This document shows positions 23,301 to 36,593 of a stretch of DNA of 64,000 bases, one piece after another. The stretch is from the NCBI GenBank assembly GCA_023014365.1, contig JAEBUN010000004.1, positions 2,604,001-2,668,000 of the forward strand, given 5' to 3'. The DNA is from Lepiota brunneoincarnata (lineage: Eukaryota; Basidiomycota; Agaricomycetes; Agaricales; Agaricaceae). How positions within the stretch are numbered: the stretch's first letter is position 1; each line of letters begins with the position of its first letter. The notes beneath the pieces were generated by a model, which saw nothing but the letters and a program-made list of their open reading frames with translations, was not told the origin of the DNA and did no database searches. A program made the translations under genes and the position numbers.

Positions 23301-23633
23301 ACGGTCTCACACCCTGGCACTTGGGTGCCTATTGGGCCATCTCTGACCCGGACTGGGAGTGGGGGTGCTCGAGACTGAAAATGTGGTGCCAAAACTACAC
23401 AGCTGCGTTTGTTTAGATTGTTCCCTGTAGGTACGGGACACTATAGGCAGCGGCAATCTTGCTCCTAGAATCAACAAGTAGCATCGAACTTGCGCTAAAA
23501 TAATTCTGGGTCCGAATCGAAGATGCACGCTCTGGGTTTGAACATTGAACATTTGAATCTCTAGTCTCCAACCCCACTATCCCCGTTGGAAAATGAGACA
23601 CGTTATGTTGACTGGTCTCTTGGCCCGCGGACT

Positions 23634-24530
23634 TCGAGACTGCAGTGGAGGGATAAAGTCAATGCATCGGTAGCAGCTCGTGATACCTTTCCCCCTTTCT
23701 GCTTCTGCTCTTCTCTCCTGTCGAGGCCGGAATCCGTACTATTCCCATAGACCATTCGGCTATATCTGAATGGCTAGACAATCCATCTTTAGCACCTAAT
23801 ATTTTGGAAAGCCATCCAGCCACTTGTACTTCTAGGTCGTGACTCACACTGCCGATCATGCTTCTCGCCAAGTCCACTTACCGTCTCTGGTCGGTCGCAA
23901 TCCCGATTTCCTCGCTCGGAGTATAAACTGGGGAATGGCTCGGTTCCCGAAGAAGAGTATAAAAGGCGTCCAATCCTTTGCAGATGCAGTAAGAACTGCA
24001 ACAAGGAAATGTTATTCGCGAAGTTCACTATAGGCTTCTCTCTTCGTCGCTATGGAGCTGACCAACGCACAGACCTACAATGGCCGAGGTCTGTGACAGT
24101 TTGCCTTGCACGATCGAAATCCTGACTATCATTCAACGCAGCTGCACTGTTTGACCCTGGGGTACTTTTCTTCTTGCCTGGTATCAGTGGTAGATTGATA
24201 TTGATTTTTTTCTTTTTCTTTGTCTTTGTCCAGCTCGGGACGACGTGTGGCACAAGGAACGACAACTATGCCACAGTTGCAGCGCTGAGCCCAGCGCAGT
24301 ACAATCCCAGTCAATGTCTCAGGCACATCCGTGTATTCTGTACGCCTTTTGGGCTGCCCTATCGTGCTCAAAACTTATTATGAGCTTGTGTAGACCAGGA
24401 TAAATCGGTCGAAGCGATCGTTGTCTCCCGTTGTGATGAATGCCAGTACGGGGACATTGATTTGTCTCCTGGTGCGTACGGACGGCTTGCCCCGAGTGGG
24501 CCCATCTCTGTCACTTGGCAATTTCTCTAG
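23634..24530 (+). CDS. RlpA-like / barwin-like double-psi beta-barrel protein, copy 2
   Basis: The spliced reading gives TLGYFSSCL, then after an intron (GT at about 24180, AG at about 24231) LGTTCGTRNDNYATVAALSP followed by AQYNPSQ. After a second intron it reads DKSVEAIVVSRCDECQYGDI followed by DLSPGAYGRLAPSGP and VTWQFL, with the stop at 24528-24530. These are the canonical steps of the RlpA-like double-psi beta-barrel. The N-terminal exons are not resolved; a secreted protein is expected from the family. Compared with copy 1 the motif cysteines are kept here. Boundaries at the 5' end are approximate. The gene ends only 139 bp before the SCI1-like gene on the same strand. Confidence 0.55.
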
Positions 24531-24668
24531 GAGGATTGAATGCGTAGTTGTACTGTACTGAGGTACTTGTGTCTGATGAATCAGAGATAACAAGAGACAA
24601 CATGAGCATACATCAGCCATCATGTCATCACAGCTGCTAGTCAAGTTCCTACACTTTTGATATCTCTC

Positions 24669-25928
24669 ATGCCCTCTCGTCGCTCACGGTCTCGTTCAAG
24701 AGACAGACGTTCACGACACCGCGACAATCCAAGAGAGCGCGACCACTCGAGAGACCATTCCAGGTCGCGTTCTCCTGAACGTCGCATCGACCTCCCCAGC
24801 AACGCCGTTCCAATCAGTGAAACAGACTATTTCAGGAAATTTGACGAGTTGCGTTTATGGCTGAAAGGAGGAAAAGGGGAAGGTCTGTTACTAGCGTTAG
24901 CTTGTGTAACAGGGAGTTATGCTTATTATCACTTCAGTACATTAATGAGCTATCTAGCGACAAAACCAGAAGGTAGGTGAGACCTATCTTGCAATATAGA
25001 GTGTGCTCTCAATGTAAAATCAGCTATTTCCGCAAATTTGTTAAAGTGAGTCTTATTGCATATCAAGATGAGCAGGAATTCATTATCTAGGATGACCTAG
25101 GCTTGGAATCGGGGGAAACTCTCTCGTAGGTGTGACCACGATGTTCTCATACGTCCGACAGCTTTTTTTTTTTTGAAAAAAGGAAAATATTACGAAGGCA
25201 TAGACTCTTCTGCGGCACGGGCTACCGATCTGACCGCGTACAAATGGTCCTTTACCTCAAAGCAGAGTCGTGCGGATGGAGAAGCCCTTCGAAGTGCCCT
25301 TGAGGAGATTGACGCAGCCACCAACGCTCGTGAGCAAGCTTCTCATGCCGCAATACCGAGTCCTAGTAGTGCAGGTAAACGCCTGCTTGGGCCAACTCTA
25401 CCCTCCACATCCGACCTCACCCTTGCCCGGGAGTCCGTTATTGAGGAAGAGGAAAAGGAGAGGCTCTATAAACGCAAGCGTGATAAAGCCGAAGCAAGAG
25501 ATAAGATTGAAGACATGGTGGGACCCAAAGCGGTAGGAAGAGAAGCAATGCTCGAAAAGAAACAAGTGCGGCGAGAGAATGATAGGACCTTTAGGGAACG
25601 TGGAGACGACGGCCTTGATTTAGACGAGTCGACAACCATGGGTGGAGGGAGATAGTTTCAAGGAGAGGTATGATCAACTTCTTGTTCTTACCCTCGCTTC
25701 CTCAGCCTCGCTATTCCCATTACCAGAATTGCAAGAAGGGATGCGGCAAAAAGACGCGGGGATCAGAAGACGGAAGATAGAACGATGGCCATACGAGAGC
25801 GAGCGAATGCCATACGAGAGAAGGAGAAGGTATGTAAGGTTCAGGCAACGCGGAAGCAAATCATTCTCACCCATGTACAGGCTACCATGGATATGTTCCA
25901 ACAATTAGCAAAACAGAGATTCGGCTAG
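24669..25928 (+). CDS. RS-domain protein, SCI1-like (style cell-cycle inhibitor 1 family)
   Basis: The N-terminus is an Arg/Ser-rich domain (MPSRRSRSRSRDRRSRHRD), then ISETDYFRKFDELRLWLK, YINELSSDKTRSYFRKFVK, AWNRGKLSRKYYEGIDSSA and AYKWSF, the plant/fungal SCI1 block. The C-terminal block is GPTLPSTSDLTLARE, then VGREAMLEKKQVRRENDRTF, ARRDAAKRRG and MDMFQQLAKQRFG at the stop. RS dipeptides suggest a nuclear, splicing-speckle type protein; the biochemical role is not known. About six introns are inferred. One has an unusually long T tract (T13, 25158-25170) before its acceptor. Two single extra bases break the frame: one G at 24867-24868 (removal gives WLKEEKGK with correct intron phase) and one at 25647-25650 (removal gives MGGGDSFKER). 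The protein is otherwise intact. Confidence 0.75.
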
Positions 25929-26206
25929 CTACATCAATGTTCAGGTCACCGGTCACCCATGTGCATGAGTCTCGCAGTATGGCATATATTACTCACGTGT
26001 CCCGGTCAATTACGCCTTCTCGTGCTCTTTTCTTTTTTTACACAACTACCGGCATGTGGGTTGAGGTATCACCAACGTAATTACTAGGCTGATTACTCTA
26101 TCGTCTACGCGAGAAGAGACTCCAGATACTTGGGCTCTCCCCGTCATATGAAGAGGGAGGAGGTCCCCATACCTAGATCCTCTACGAAGCCAATGTCAAC
26201 AGGTTC

Positions 26207-27152
26207 CTATTTACGTGATGTGGTCAGCAGTGACATTTCTGAATACAATTCCGCATACTTCAGCAACATCCGGTGAAACGAGAGAGGAACGAATTGGAAC
26301 GTTGACCTAGTTGATAGCCATCGTAAGTCGAGGTCCACAGTGTTTTTCTCTTTCCCATCCACCCTTACCAGCGTCTTACAATCCGAGGTGAAACTGGCAC
26401 GGTCGTCAGGTACCGACTGTTTCTTATCCTGAGAATAACCAATGAATGTCCAGACTTTGTGGTGGAAGACGCCCAGCAGAGCAGAGCCCACCTGGCCCTT
26501 TCTGACGGCTTTTTGGACCATCTGTTTCACCGTGTTCTAGCACAAAGCATATTAGCTACACGGGGGTATTCTGGGGGTCCCGGAGGGGGGGACACTCACA
26601 GAGGAAGTCATGGGTGTGGGATTTGTGTGTGTGTGTGTGTATAACGGCGTCCAAGTACTTAGTGGGGGTGGCAGGTCGGATTCTTGGGAGGAGAGGAGCT
26701 TGAATTAAAGGCTTCTTGTTGGGGTATAGCTTACGACATTGCCAAGTTGAAGCAGCTTCTTGTGCCCCTGCCCCTATACTGATAAGAATAATGTCCACTT
26801 ATGTTCCTCAACGTCGGTAAGTGATCATCAAAAACTGCTAAGCTGAGGCCCATTCACTCGGGTAGGAAGATGAGAAGCCCACATGGTGTTCCCCCGATTG
26901 AATGATCCTCCGTGGCTTTAGTCCTTCAGCCCCGGAACGAAGGTTATTTATCAGATACGACAATACTATATATACTTGCACTCCAGGCATCTCATAAGCA
27001 CCGAGTGTCCCCTCTTCGGCGGCTTCTCGGATATTATTGGAATCATGATTGGGAAGTGGAGGCGGTGTGCGCGGGCTTCTGAAAGGAAGCCTCTTTTTAT
27101 ATAGGTCGAACTCTTTTCGATCTGCGAGCTTGTCGTGCGGTTGTGGAGCCAT
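26207..27152 (-). CDS. hypothetical protein, spliced, not recognised
   Basis: Minus-strand frames suggest one or two small genes. The 5' exon (27152 to about 26970) reads MAPQPHDKLADRKEFDLYKK and onward to a possible donor at CAA|gtatat. The 3' frame (26207-26530) reads KQMVQKAVRKGQVGSALLGV then FHHKVWTFIGYSQDKK and ends SLLTTSRK. A middle segment near 26560-26700 includes a (CA)n repeat. The joining introns are not settled and no family is recognised. The 3' frame is long and compositionally protein-like; the rest is tentative. Confidence 0.35.
26624..26640 (+). repeat. (TG)n microsatellite
   Basis: About eight and a half TG units. It lies within the tentative spliced gene at 26207-27152, probably in an intron. 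Confidence 0.8.
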
Positions 27153-27786
27153 TGTCCTTGCCAGCTGTTCAAGGGGTTAAAACCGGTCATCAGGCCACAG
27201 CGCTTCAAGCAAGTTTTCGGTGTTTTTGTTGGCGTCAATTATCCGAGGTTGGTATCGCAACTGACAAGGCCAAGCCCGCCCGGAACCCCGCCCCCACACA
27301 CCCGCTCCCTCGTGCTTCGTGCCGATGACCTGACCTGGTGACATGATGTTGTCATGTCGAGACACAGCTGCGGCACTTGCGGACCTTGTGCCTTTGATAT
27401 CGCCAGCTACGCTTTTCCCTTTGGCATCGGCGCCCCCGGCTGGATTTGATGCATGTAAGCTGGTTCTCTCTCATGGTTGTTTGGCCGAGGTTGCAAGGTC
27501 ACGACAATCATCTAAAGCCGAGAATTTGTTCAGCAGCAAGGCCAGTAATGGAAAATGAAAGCTCCGTGTACCATATCAAGATGCTGGGAGCAAGTGGTGG
27601 AGTCCTTAGCTGAACTACCGAACGGGTGGTTCTCATGTCGGAGGTACTCTCAGCTGGCAAAATTTTCAAAAGAAAATTACATATAGACGGAGATAACATT
27701 TGCAACAAGACATCTGAGGTCCAGCATTAGCCCAAGTATAATCTCGAACCACCACATCAAACCGGAATCCATGTCCCCTTCCTCGC
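27153..27786. other. intergenic, no gene seen
   Basis: About 630 bp with only unsupported frames; separates the hypothetical gene from the 3' end of RVB2. Confidence 0.4.
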
Positions 27787-29455
<1,669 letters not shown>

Positions 29456-29586
29456 GGTGTTGAGATGTAATGCGCGAGTGCATTTGTATATTTGGAGGGT
29501 TACTCGACGCGTCGTATTTGGCTGCGGCGTGCGAACCAAACAGGATGCATTCTCCTTCCATTTCCGACTTTGTGAAATCTTTCAGT
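29456..29586. promoter_or_regulatory. bidirectional promoter RVB2 / uL2m
   Basis: Only about 131 bp separate the divergent start regions, so the 5' UTRs and core promoters must be compact or overlapping. No clear TATA box. Confidence 0.5.
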
Positions 29587-30800
29587 ATGTTTGCCTCAGT
29601 TCCGGGGCAGCCTACGCGGTTCTCTCGCGGTTCTCCCTCGTGTCTCTCTTCGACCGGGAACCGTCTCACGCACCGCCTCCTATGCAACCGAGATCTGGAA
29701 AAATTCTACAAACACCGAAGCACAGGCTGCCTTTGCTCGCTCAGAGGCCCTTTACAAGGCATACAAACCCATCACACCTGGCATTCGCCACCTCAAACGA
29801 CCGTTGAACCCCCATCTTTGGGAGGGTCGACCAATTAGACTACTCACCGTCGCACGTCGGAAGAAGGGCGGCCGCAACTCGCATGGCCATATAACTGTGC
29901 GCCACCGTGGTGGAGGTCACCGACAGCGAATACGCATTATCGACTTTATGCGAAAGGAGCCGGGGATCCATGATGTCGTGCGTGTTGAGTACGACCCCTG
30001 GACGATCAGCACACATAGCCTTGGTGCGAAACCGTGATCCCAACGCGGAGGGTACGAAGAAGTGGGCTTATATTTTGGCGACGGAGGGGATGAGAGCCGG
30101 TGATCAGGTGCAGAGCTTCAGGCAGGGTATCCCGAAGGGATTCATTCCTGGCTTTGACCTCTCATTTAATGACACTCCGGAAACCGGCTCAGCAGAGAAC
30201 TCTGCCCAGTCCCTTGCTTTGGGCCTCTTGCGCACCCTCACTCTCAAGCCTGGAAACGTTCTACCTCTCCGACTCATTCCGTCCGGCACCGTCATCCATA
30301 ACATTTCGCTTAAACCACAGGGACCCGCTATTCTTGTTCGTTCCGCCGGCTCCTTTGGCCAAGTTGTCACACACGAAACCAATGGGCGGTATGTGCAGGT
30401 GCAGCTACAGAGTGGTGAAGTGCGCAAGGTGTTACGAGACTGTTGTGCCACTATTGGAAAAGTTAGCAATCCTTTGTGGAAGAACAGGAATCTGGGCAAG
30501 GCTGGTCGTTCGCGCTGGCTTGGTCGGAGACCATCTGTTCGTGGTGTGGCAATGAACGCGTAAGTTGTTGTCTCTGTCACCAATAAACGCATCCTCAACA
30601 CCACGTTCTTATATAGTTGCGATCACCCCCATGGAGGTGGACGGGGCAAGTCCAAATCCAACAAACACCCTGTCTCAATCTGGGGGTGGGGAACCAAGGG
30701 CACGCGTACGAGGAAACCCGGTCCCAAGGGCCCCAAGAACAGTAACAAAATGGTTGTTCGCGAACGTCCAAGGGGCGTGGAGAAGCGTGGTAGTGCTTAG
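29587..30800 (+). CDS. RML2: mitochondrial ribosomal protein uL2m
   Basis: Large-subunit protein at the mitoribosomal peptidyl-transferase region. An Arg/Ser-rich presequence ([20 protein letters not shown]) precedes the uL2 domain: [58 protein letters not shown]-like [37 protein letters not shown], then, after an intron at AACGC|gtaagt, [12 protein letters not shown] and [13 protein letters not shown]. The HGGG loop His is present. The ATG at 29587 is in another frame than the mature domain, so the true start exon or an intron near 29585 is unresolved. One extra C in CCCC (29995-29998) shifts the frame between VRVEYDP and GRSAHIA. Convergent with the GON7-like gene, 112 bp away. Confidence 0.92.
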
Positions 30801-30912
30801 ATTTGCTTTTTATCACTTATTCCAGTGTACATATCGCCCCCACTAATATTTCCCAACTCTGATGCTGGGGTGTCAATGAAGTATTAATCCATCGCCAGAG
30901 ACCGATCACCTT

Positions 30913-31206
30913 TTAGGTATCACTCATGTCCTCGTCCTCGTCTCCATCTCCTTCCGGTTTTACGGCTCCCTTTGCCTCCTTTGTTAATTCCGCTTTCCCC
31001 ACTGCATCTCTCCATGCAGTCAACTCGTTCCCCACCTCGTCCTTGGCCTTTGCGATTGTAGCTTGCAGAGCGGCATAGTATGCCCTGCTGCTACCTTCTG
31101 CTGATGCTGGGATCACAAATTGATGCGACTTGGATTTAGGCAGATTATTTTCCTGCGTTCCACAGGGAGGCTTGAGGTCATAAGTGATTTTGATTGAGGT
31201 GGACAT
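30913..31206 (-). CDS. small GON7-like protein (possible EKC/KEOPS subunit)
   Basis: An intronless 97-residue ORF from ATG at 31206. It has a beta-rich N-terminus (SIKITYDLKPP), a hydrophilic linker, a helix AYYAALQATIAKAKDEVGNE, LTAWRDAVGKAE, and an acidic tail (GDGDEDEDMSDT). From memory, fungal GON7 proteins share this size, a Tyr-x-x-Leu helix and an acidic end; GON7 supports the KEOPS complex in tRNA t6A formation. The match is by pattern only. Its placement among housekeeping genes (RVB2, uL2m) is compatible. Alternative: uncharacterised small acidic protein. Confidence 0.5.
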   Translation of the reverse strand: MSTSIKITYDLKPPCGTQENNLPKSKSHQFVIPASAEGSSRAYYAALQATIAKAKDEVGNELTAWRDAVGKAELTKEAKGAVKPEGDGDEDEDMSDT

Positions 31207-31297
31207 GGCGGAGAGGAGATATCAGGTATTTGGCACTATTTTACTAGACTATCTATGTGTCATAAATATAAATCAAGACCCTCGAAGTGTCTGCATA

Positions 31298-33498
31298 CTA
31301 AACTCTTCTAGACGCCTTGTTGGCGTCACCTTCCCCGCCCTTCTTATCAAGATCCAACACAACCTGAGTAGTACCCAACGTTTCTGCCCACCCCCCACAT
31401 TTCTTAGCCCTGCGCCGAAGGCTCCATCCCTCTTTGTTAGCTCTAGGATCCACAACCGGGGAAGACGGGTCGGTAATCTCGTCTGCACGTAATGTACCAA
31501 CACCCGCCGGAGCTTCAACCCGCAGCGCAGAGATTCCCATAACAACCCGCCCCACGGAAGTATGGTTGAGAACCTTTTCAATGTATCCGAACGCGATGTT
31601 TCGGGAGACGAAAAGGATCATTGCTCCGATGAACGACAGTGTCCAAATGGCGACGAGGATGAACCCTGGGATTGCATATATGAAGTTATACTCGAGGGTC
31701 CTCGCATTCGGAGCCGCTATGACAGAGAAATTGGTTTGTGTGCCGATGAAGTTGTTTACCATGATATCTGTCCAGATAAGATTGCGTATCTGGGCTTGGC
31801 CGACAGTCGAGTTCCTCAAGAGGAGGGATTGATATTTCAGTCTTAGCGCATAGTCGCCTGACCCGGTGTAGTCGAAGAGTTCAGCTTGAAAGGTGAGTGG
31901 TTGGTAGCTAGTATCCCCAGATCTGTGCATGAACAGCGTATGGCTGCCCTACCACTGGCGGCCCCGGAAGCGAAGCTTCCCCTACTGGGAGATAAAAGAA
32001 ATCACTACGAATTGTCGACAGTGCCGGGTGGTTCTCGTAACTGTCATCCACACGTCCCCACACCAAATTGATATCCGCAGCTTCCAAGTCCACATTTTCC
32101 ACTGCCCACAATGGGGTGGTCTCGACAAGCTTGCGGGAGATCTGTATAGACGCTAGATCGGCAGCCTTGTCAGTGGTAAATGTCACCCTCTGTACGCTGG
32201 CCTTCGTTGCGCTTGCACAGGAAAGCAACCCATGGCTCCATGTCGACCCCCTCGTGACGACGTTGGGATCACCACCATCCAAGCGGAACGGCGGGCCAAG
32301 AAACAGACCATACGAGATGTGGATATTGGATATGCCAGCTGGCTCGGCAAGGGAACTTCTTACAAGTGGTCTTGTATCAGCAAACCAAGCACCGATCGGG
32401 TCCACACCGCCCATAGAGAAGCCAAGCTCCGGGGCAGGTCCCCCGAGATTGGCAAACGGGAAAGATTCTCCAGAGCGTTCCGGAATGTGAGTCAAGTTAA
32501 ACACTCTCATGATCGCAAGACTAGCGCTCGTCGCACCAACGGAAGCGTGCTGAGCAAGATCCACTTGCTGATCATGGCGGGGAAGAGGCGGTAAATCTTG
32601 AGTTGGATCCACAAAACCCCCATGATCCGTAATGTTAAAAGACTCGGTAATGAAATATGTTCCGCCTGGTTCAAGGGCCACCATATAATCTACTGTCAGG
32701 CCGGTATCGAGGCATTCGGTGGCTGGCTCTAACCAAAGCACATCCTGGGACCACGTCCCTCCATTTGCAAAAATGGGTAGGGTTTGATTCCAGAATCCGA
32801 TGCCAGGATGTTCCGATGACATATCGACGATGGCTCCTTCAGTCACAAATGCGTCATTACGCATGATGAACGGTTGGGGTGCTTTTATCGCCATACCGCT
32901 GCTGTTGTAAGGCTCCCCCAGACCAAAGAATTGTCGATATTGCATGGTGAAGGAACCGTGTGGAGTGCTGCTAAATATTTCGATGATGTTGCGAGGGAGT
33001 GCAGTGATACCAAGGTTTCCCTCATTTCCTGGGCAGGCCAACTGCACAAGATCATGACCGCACTGGCGGCCATACGAGAAATCATTGCGGTTTGGCGTTG
33101 TCGCAAGGTGGAGAAGCGACTGTGAGTCTGGGACGTATACGGCATCTGCCTGTCGGTAAGCAGTTGAGACCAGAGGCCCCTCGCGAAAACCAAGTGGCAA
33201 TGTTACCCCAGCCAAGGCGGCAAGGATGATGTTGAACGTCGTCAGGAATGATAGGGTACTGGTGATAGTGCCTGTTCCGACACTCGAGTTCGAGTCTGTG
33301 TCCCAGGATCGCAGGCCAGAGCGATGAGTGCAACGTCCTGGCAATAGAGCTCCATGAGAGAGCGGTGTTTGACTTGGGCAAGAAATGGATAAGGAGAACG
33401 ACGAGAGACAAGGAGAGGGATGTTTGGATGAATGTGGTAACAATGTTGGCTATGGTGACTGCCTGGCCCACGGACAAATGGGTGATAATTACTGTCAT
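31298..33498 (-). CDS. large membrane glycoprotein of unknown function, paralogue A
   Basis: About 720 residues when two frame breaks are ignored. An N-terminal membrane pair (VTIANIVTTFIQTSLSLSLV; SFLTTFNIILAALAGVTLPL) is followed by a long extracytoplasmic region rich in N-glycosylation sequons. Conserved blocks are DMSSEHPGIGFWNQTLPIF, WSQDVLWLEPATECLDTGL, ISNIHISYGLFLGPPFRLDG, LWAVENVDLEAADINLVWGR and QAQIRNLIWTDIMVNN. After these come a C-terminal membrane segment (YAIPGFILVAIWTLSFIGAM) and a basic cytosolic tail. Extra single bases (CCC at 33302-33304, CCCC at 31915-31918) shift the frame, as shown by paralogue B at 34413-36593. No known domain is recognised; the layout suggests a surface protein or receptor-like protein, which is inference. 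Such tandem families are common in Rhizoctonia-type genomes (memory). Confidence 0.7.
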
Positions 33499-34412
33499 TG
33501 CCTTGAACAGTACAATGTGTGTCAGTAATACGGCCACTACCAAAAAGTTTGTGGGGGCTTACTTATGCTCAATGACGACGCCGGGTTGCGCACCCCTAAG
33601 CTCTGCCCTCATACCTAACCGTGAAATACCTCCTGTTCTTGATGATCACGCAATGTCAGTGACTATCTATACTTGATCGTTTTGTTGCCGCTCTTCTGAT
33701 TGATTCCGAGTGTAATTTTCGTAGACTAAGCTGCCAAGCCAGCTGATGGATTGATAGTTGGAAATTGACAGGCGTGGGCTCTCGACCAGTAATTCACAGC
33801 CTAGGGAACATCGTGAATGTGTGAGGTTCAACGGGGAATATATCACCCTTTGCTCAACGTGCCTAAAAGGAGCCGCAGCGTTCATAGATGACAAGGTGAT
33901 CCACCATCGCTAAGGACGAGTATCTCTAATACCTTGTGACCTGCTCTGCGCCGCCGGCATATTTAGCATGGGATGAAGTTTGAAACGGTGATTTTCCATG
34001 ACAGTCAATCAGTTGGTTATAAATGGATTCGCACATACTTGGATCATGGAATGTGAATATTTGGATCAGGGATTCGAAACTGAACAGCAACAATTCTACT
34101 ACTAAGTCGTCGTCACCAGACGACATGTCAAGTCCACGCTTTTCCATCAGTTGGGTGATGATCCACTCCTAGGGAGGTGGCAGAATTGTCGTTGTGCAAA
34201 AGCACTAGACTTTGGAGACAAATCAAATCTCCCAGTGTGTAAGCTGTACTCTTGTGGCTTCTGCAGCAGCTATGCAGGGCCTTTGCGGATCAATATTCTA
34301 CCGCATTTATTCCACTAAGATAGGTAAAAAATCATCCTCGTCCTGTACTGAGCCTTCTTCGTGTTTCTACAACATTTAGGAACCACAAGACTGCATCCGA
34401 GGATTAAAATAA
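33499..34412. other. intergenic between the two membrane-glycoprotein paralogues
   Basis: About 0.9 kb; promoter side of paralogue A and 3' side of B. Only short unsupported frames. Confidence 0.4.
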
Positions 34413-36593
34413 CTAGAGACCTCGCTCAGGCAATGCCAGAAATCTTTCACCTTTTCTGGTCCTCTTATCAAGATCGAACACAACTCGAACGCCGGAACCA
34501 CTTTCGCGTCTCGCACTTTGGTGCCGACGACTAATTTCTGACTCAGTCTTGGGATGAACGGAAGTTGGGTGGTCGGAGTTATCGTCGGCTATCGTCACTT
34601 GATCATGGTCCTCAACGTGCAGTGCGGAAGAACCCATGACAGCTCGTCCAACTGCAATATGGTTCAGCACCTTCTTCATGTGTCTGAACGTGACCATCCG
34701 GGTAGCGAGAAGGAATATTGCTCCAAAGAACGATGGCACCCAAATGGCAAGTAGGATGAGCCCTGGGATTGCATATCTGAAGTCATATTCGAGTGACTTT
34801 GCATTCGGGGCTGCCATGAGCGAGAATGTGATCGGAGTGCCAATGAGGTTGTTGGCCATGATATCTGTCCAGATGATGTTACGTATCTGAGCCTGGCCGC
34901 GAGCTGAATCGTTTCGGAGTAGGGATTGAAATTTGGTTTCCATGCCAAAGTTGGATCTTCCAGTGTAGTCCACATTGTCGTTGTTTCCAGAACCATGAGT
35001 GATTGTCCAGATCTGCGCATGAGCTGCGTATGGCTGTCCTGCTGGCAATGGCGGCCCGAGAGGAAGTTCTGTCGGAGTAGGAGAAGCGGCACCTGCAGGT
35101 AGATAGAGGAAGTTGTTGCGGATGGTTGACGACGACGGATGATGTTCATAACTTTCATCTACCCGTCCCCACATTAAATCGATATCTCTAATTCTCATAT
35201 TTGTGTTTTCTACTGCCCATAACGAAGTGGATTGAATGGGATTGCGGGAGACACGAATAGAACCCAGATCGCTGGTGCTGTTCGTAATGAATGTCAGCCT
35301 GCTGCATGCTGGCCTTCGTTGCACTTGCACACACGAGCAGCTCGTGGCTCCATTGAGTTGTTCCAACCTTGGCGACGTTGGAGTCGCCACCATCCAAGCG
35401 GATGGGGGGACCGAGGAACAAACCGCATGAAATGTGGATGTTTGATATGCTGGCTGTTGTGTTAGGGGAGACTCCTGGGCATACTTCGGCAAAGTTGATC
35501 TGGCCCAGCTGAAGAGTGGTTGGTTCCGAGCCGATCACCGCGAAGTGGACTGCTTCCTCAGCTCCCTGCGCGTCGAGGGGAAGACGGAAGGTTCCTCCAG
35601 GGTGTTGCAGAACTTGGGTTAAGTTGAGAAATCTCATCACGTTGAGACCGTAAGTTATGGCACCGACGCGAGCAATCAGAGCGAGGTTAGTTTGTTGACC
35701 GTCACTGCCCAGCGGAAGGAAATTCCTGAGTTGTGCTTGCGAACCCTCCAAGATCTATGATGCTAACGTTCTGAGGACTCGCAGCGACTTGAGCCACCAA
35801 CGAATACGTGAGTGACAGGTTTGCACTGACACATTCGGTGATGGGTTCTAGCCAAAGCACATCCTGCGACCATGCCCCTCCATCTACAAACAATGGTAGG
35901 GTTTGATTCCAGAATCCGATGCCAGGATGTTCTGATGACATATCAACGACGACTCCCTCTCCTACAAATGTGTCGTTGTTTGGGCAGTGCTCATGAACCC
36001 GCCACTGCAACCAGGTGTTGCTTCGTCATTAAAGAATCGTCGATATTGTATGGAAAAAGAACTGTGGGGAGTACTGTTGAAAATCTCGACGATATCTGGG
36101 GAGAATGCAATGCTATCACGTCCATCCGGGCAACGAGTCCGTACGGTAGCATTTCCGCACGGCCGACAATATGAGAACTGGTCTCGCTTTGGTGACGTTG
36201 AAATACCAAGGGCCGAGGAGTCTGGAACGCATACTCCGTCGGTTTGTCGATACGTGGTTGGAACCAGAGGTCCCTGGCGAAATCCAAGTGGTAATATCAC
36301 ACCAGTCAAGGCGGCAAGGATGAGGTTGATCGTTGTCAGGAATGATAGAGTTTTGGTGATCACGCCTGTTCCTGCGCTCGAGTTTGATTCCGTGTTGAGG
36401 ATTGTAGGCCAGGACGATGAGTGGAACATCTTGGAGATAGAGCTCCATGCGAGGGCGGTGTTTGACTTGGGCATGAAATGGACTGAAGAGGACGACGAGG
36501 AACAAGGAGAGAGATATTTGGACGAATGTTGTGAATGCATTTGCAACGGTGGCTGCCTGAGCCACGGATAACTGGGTGGTGATTAATGTCCAT
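34413..36593 (-). CDS. large membrane glycoprotein of unknown function, paralogue B
   Basis: Tandem paralogue of A in the same orientation with the same architecture: an N-terminal membrane pair (ATVANAFTTFVQISLSLFLV; SFLTTINLILAALTGVILPL), a sequon-rich outer region (VVVDMSSEHPGIGFWNQTLP; WSQDVLWLEPITEC; ISNIHISCGLFLGPPIRLDG; GQAQIRNIIWTDIMANNLIG), a C-terminal membrane segment (YAIPGLILLAIWVPSFFGAI) and a tail ending LALPERGL. The reading frame is interrupted at five or more points (about 36582, 36482, 36003, 35717 and 35295). Most are single extra bases and one looks like a missing base. This is more breaks than in A, so real decay is possible on top of sequence error. An inserted stretch with GSGNNDNV occurs just after the QIW motif that A lacks. 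Function unknown. Confidence 0.6.

Noticed and set aside
26624..26640. (TG)n tract as coding His-Thr repeat
   Set aside because: More likely intronic; the flanking exons of the tentative gene are not established.
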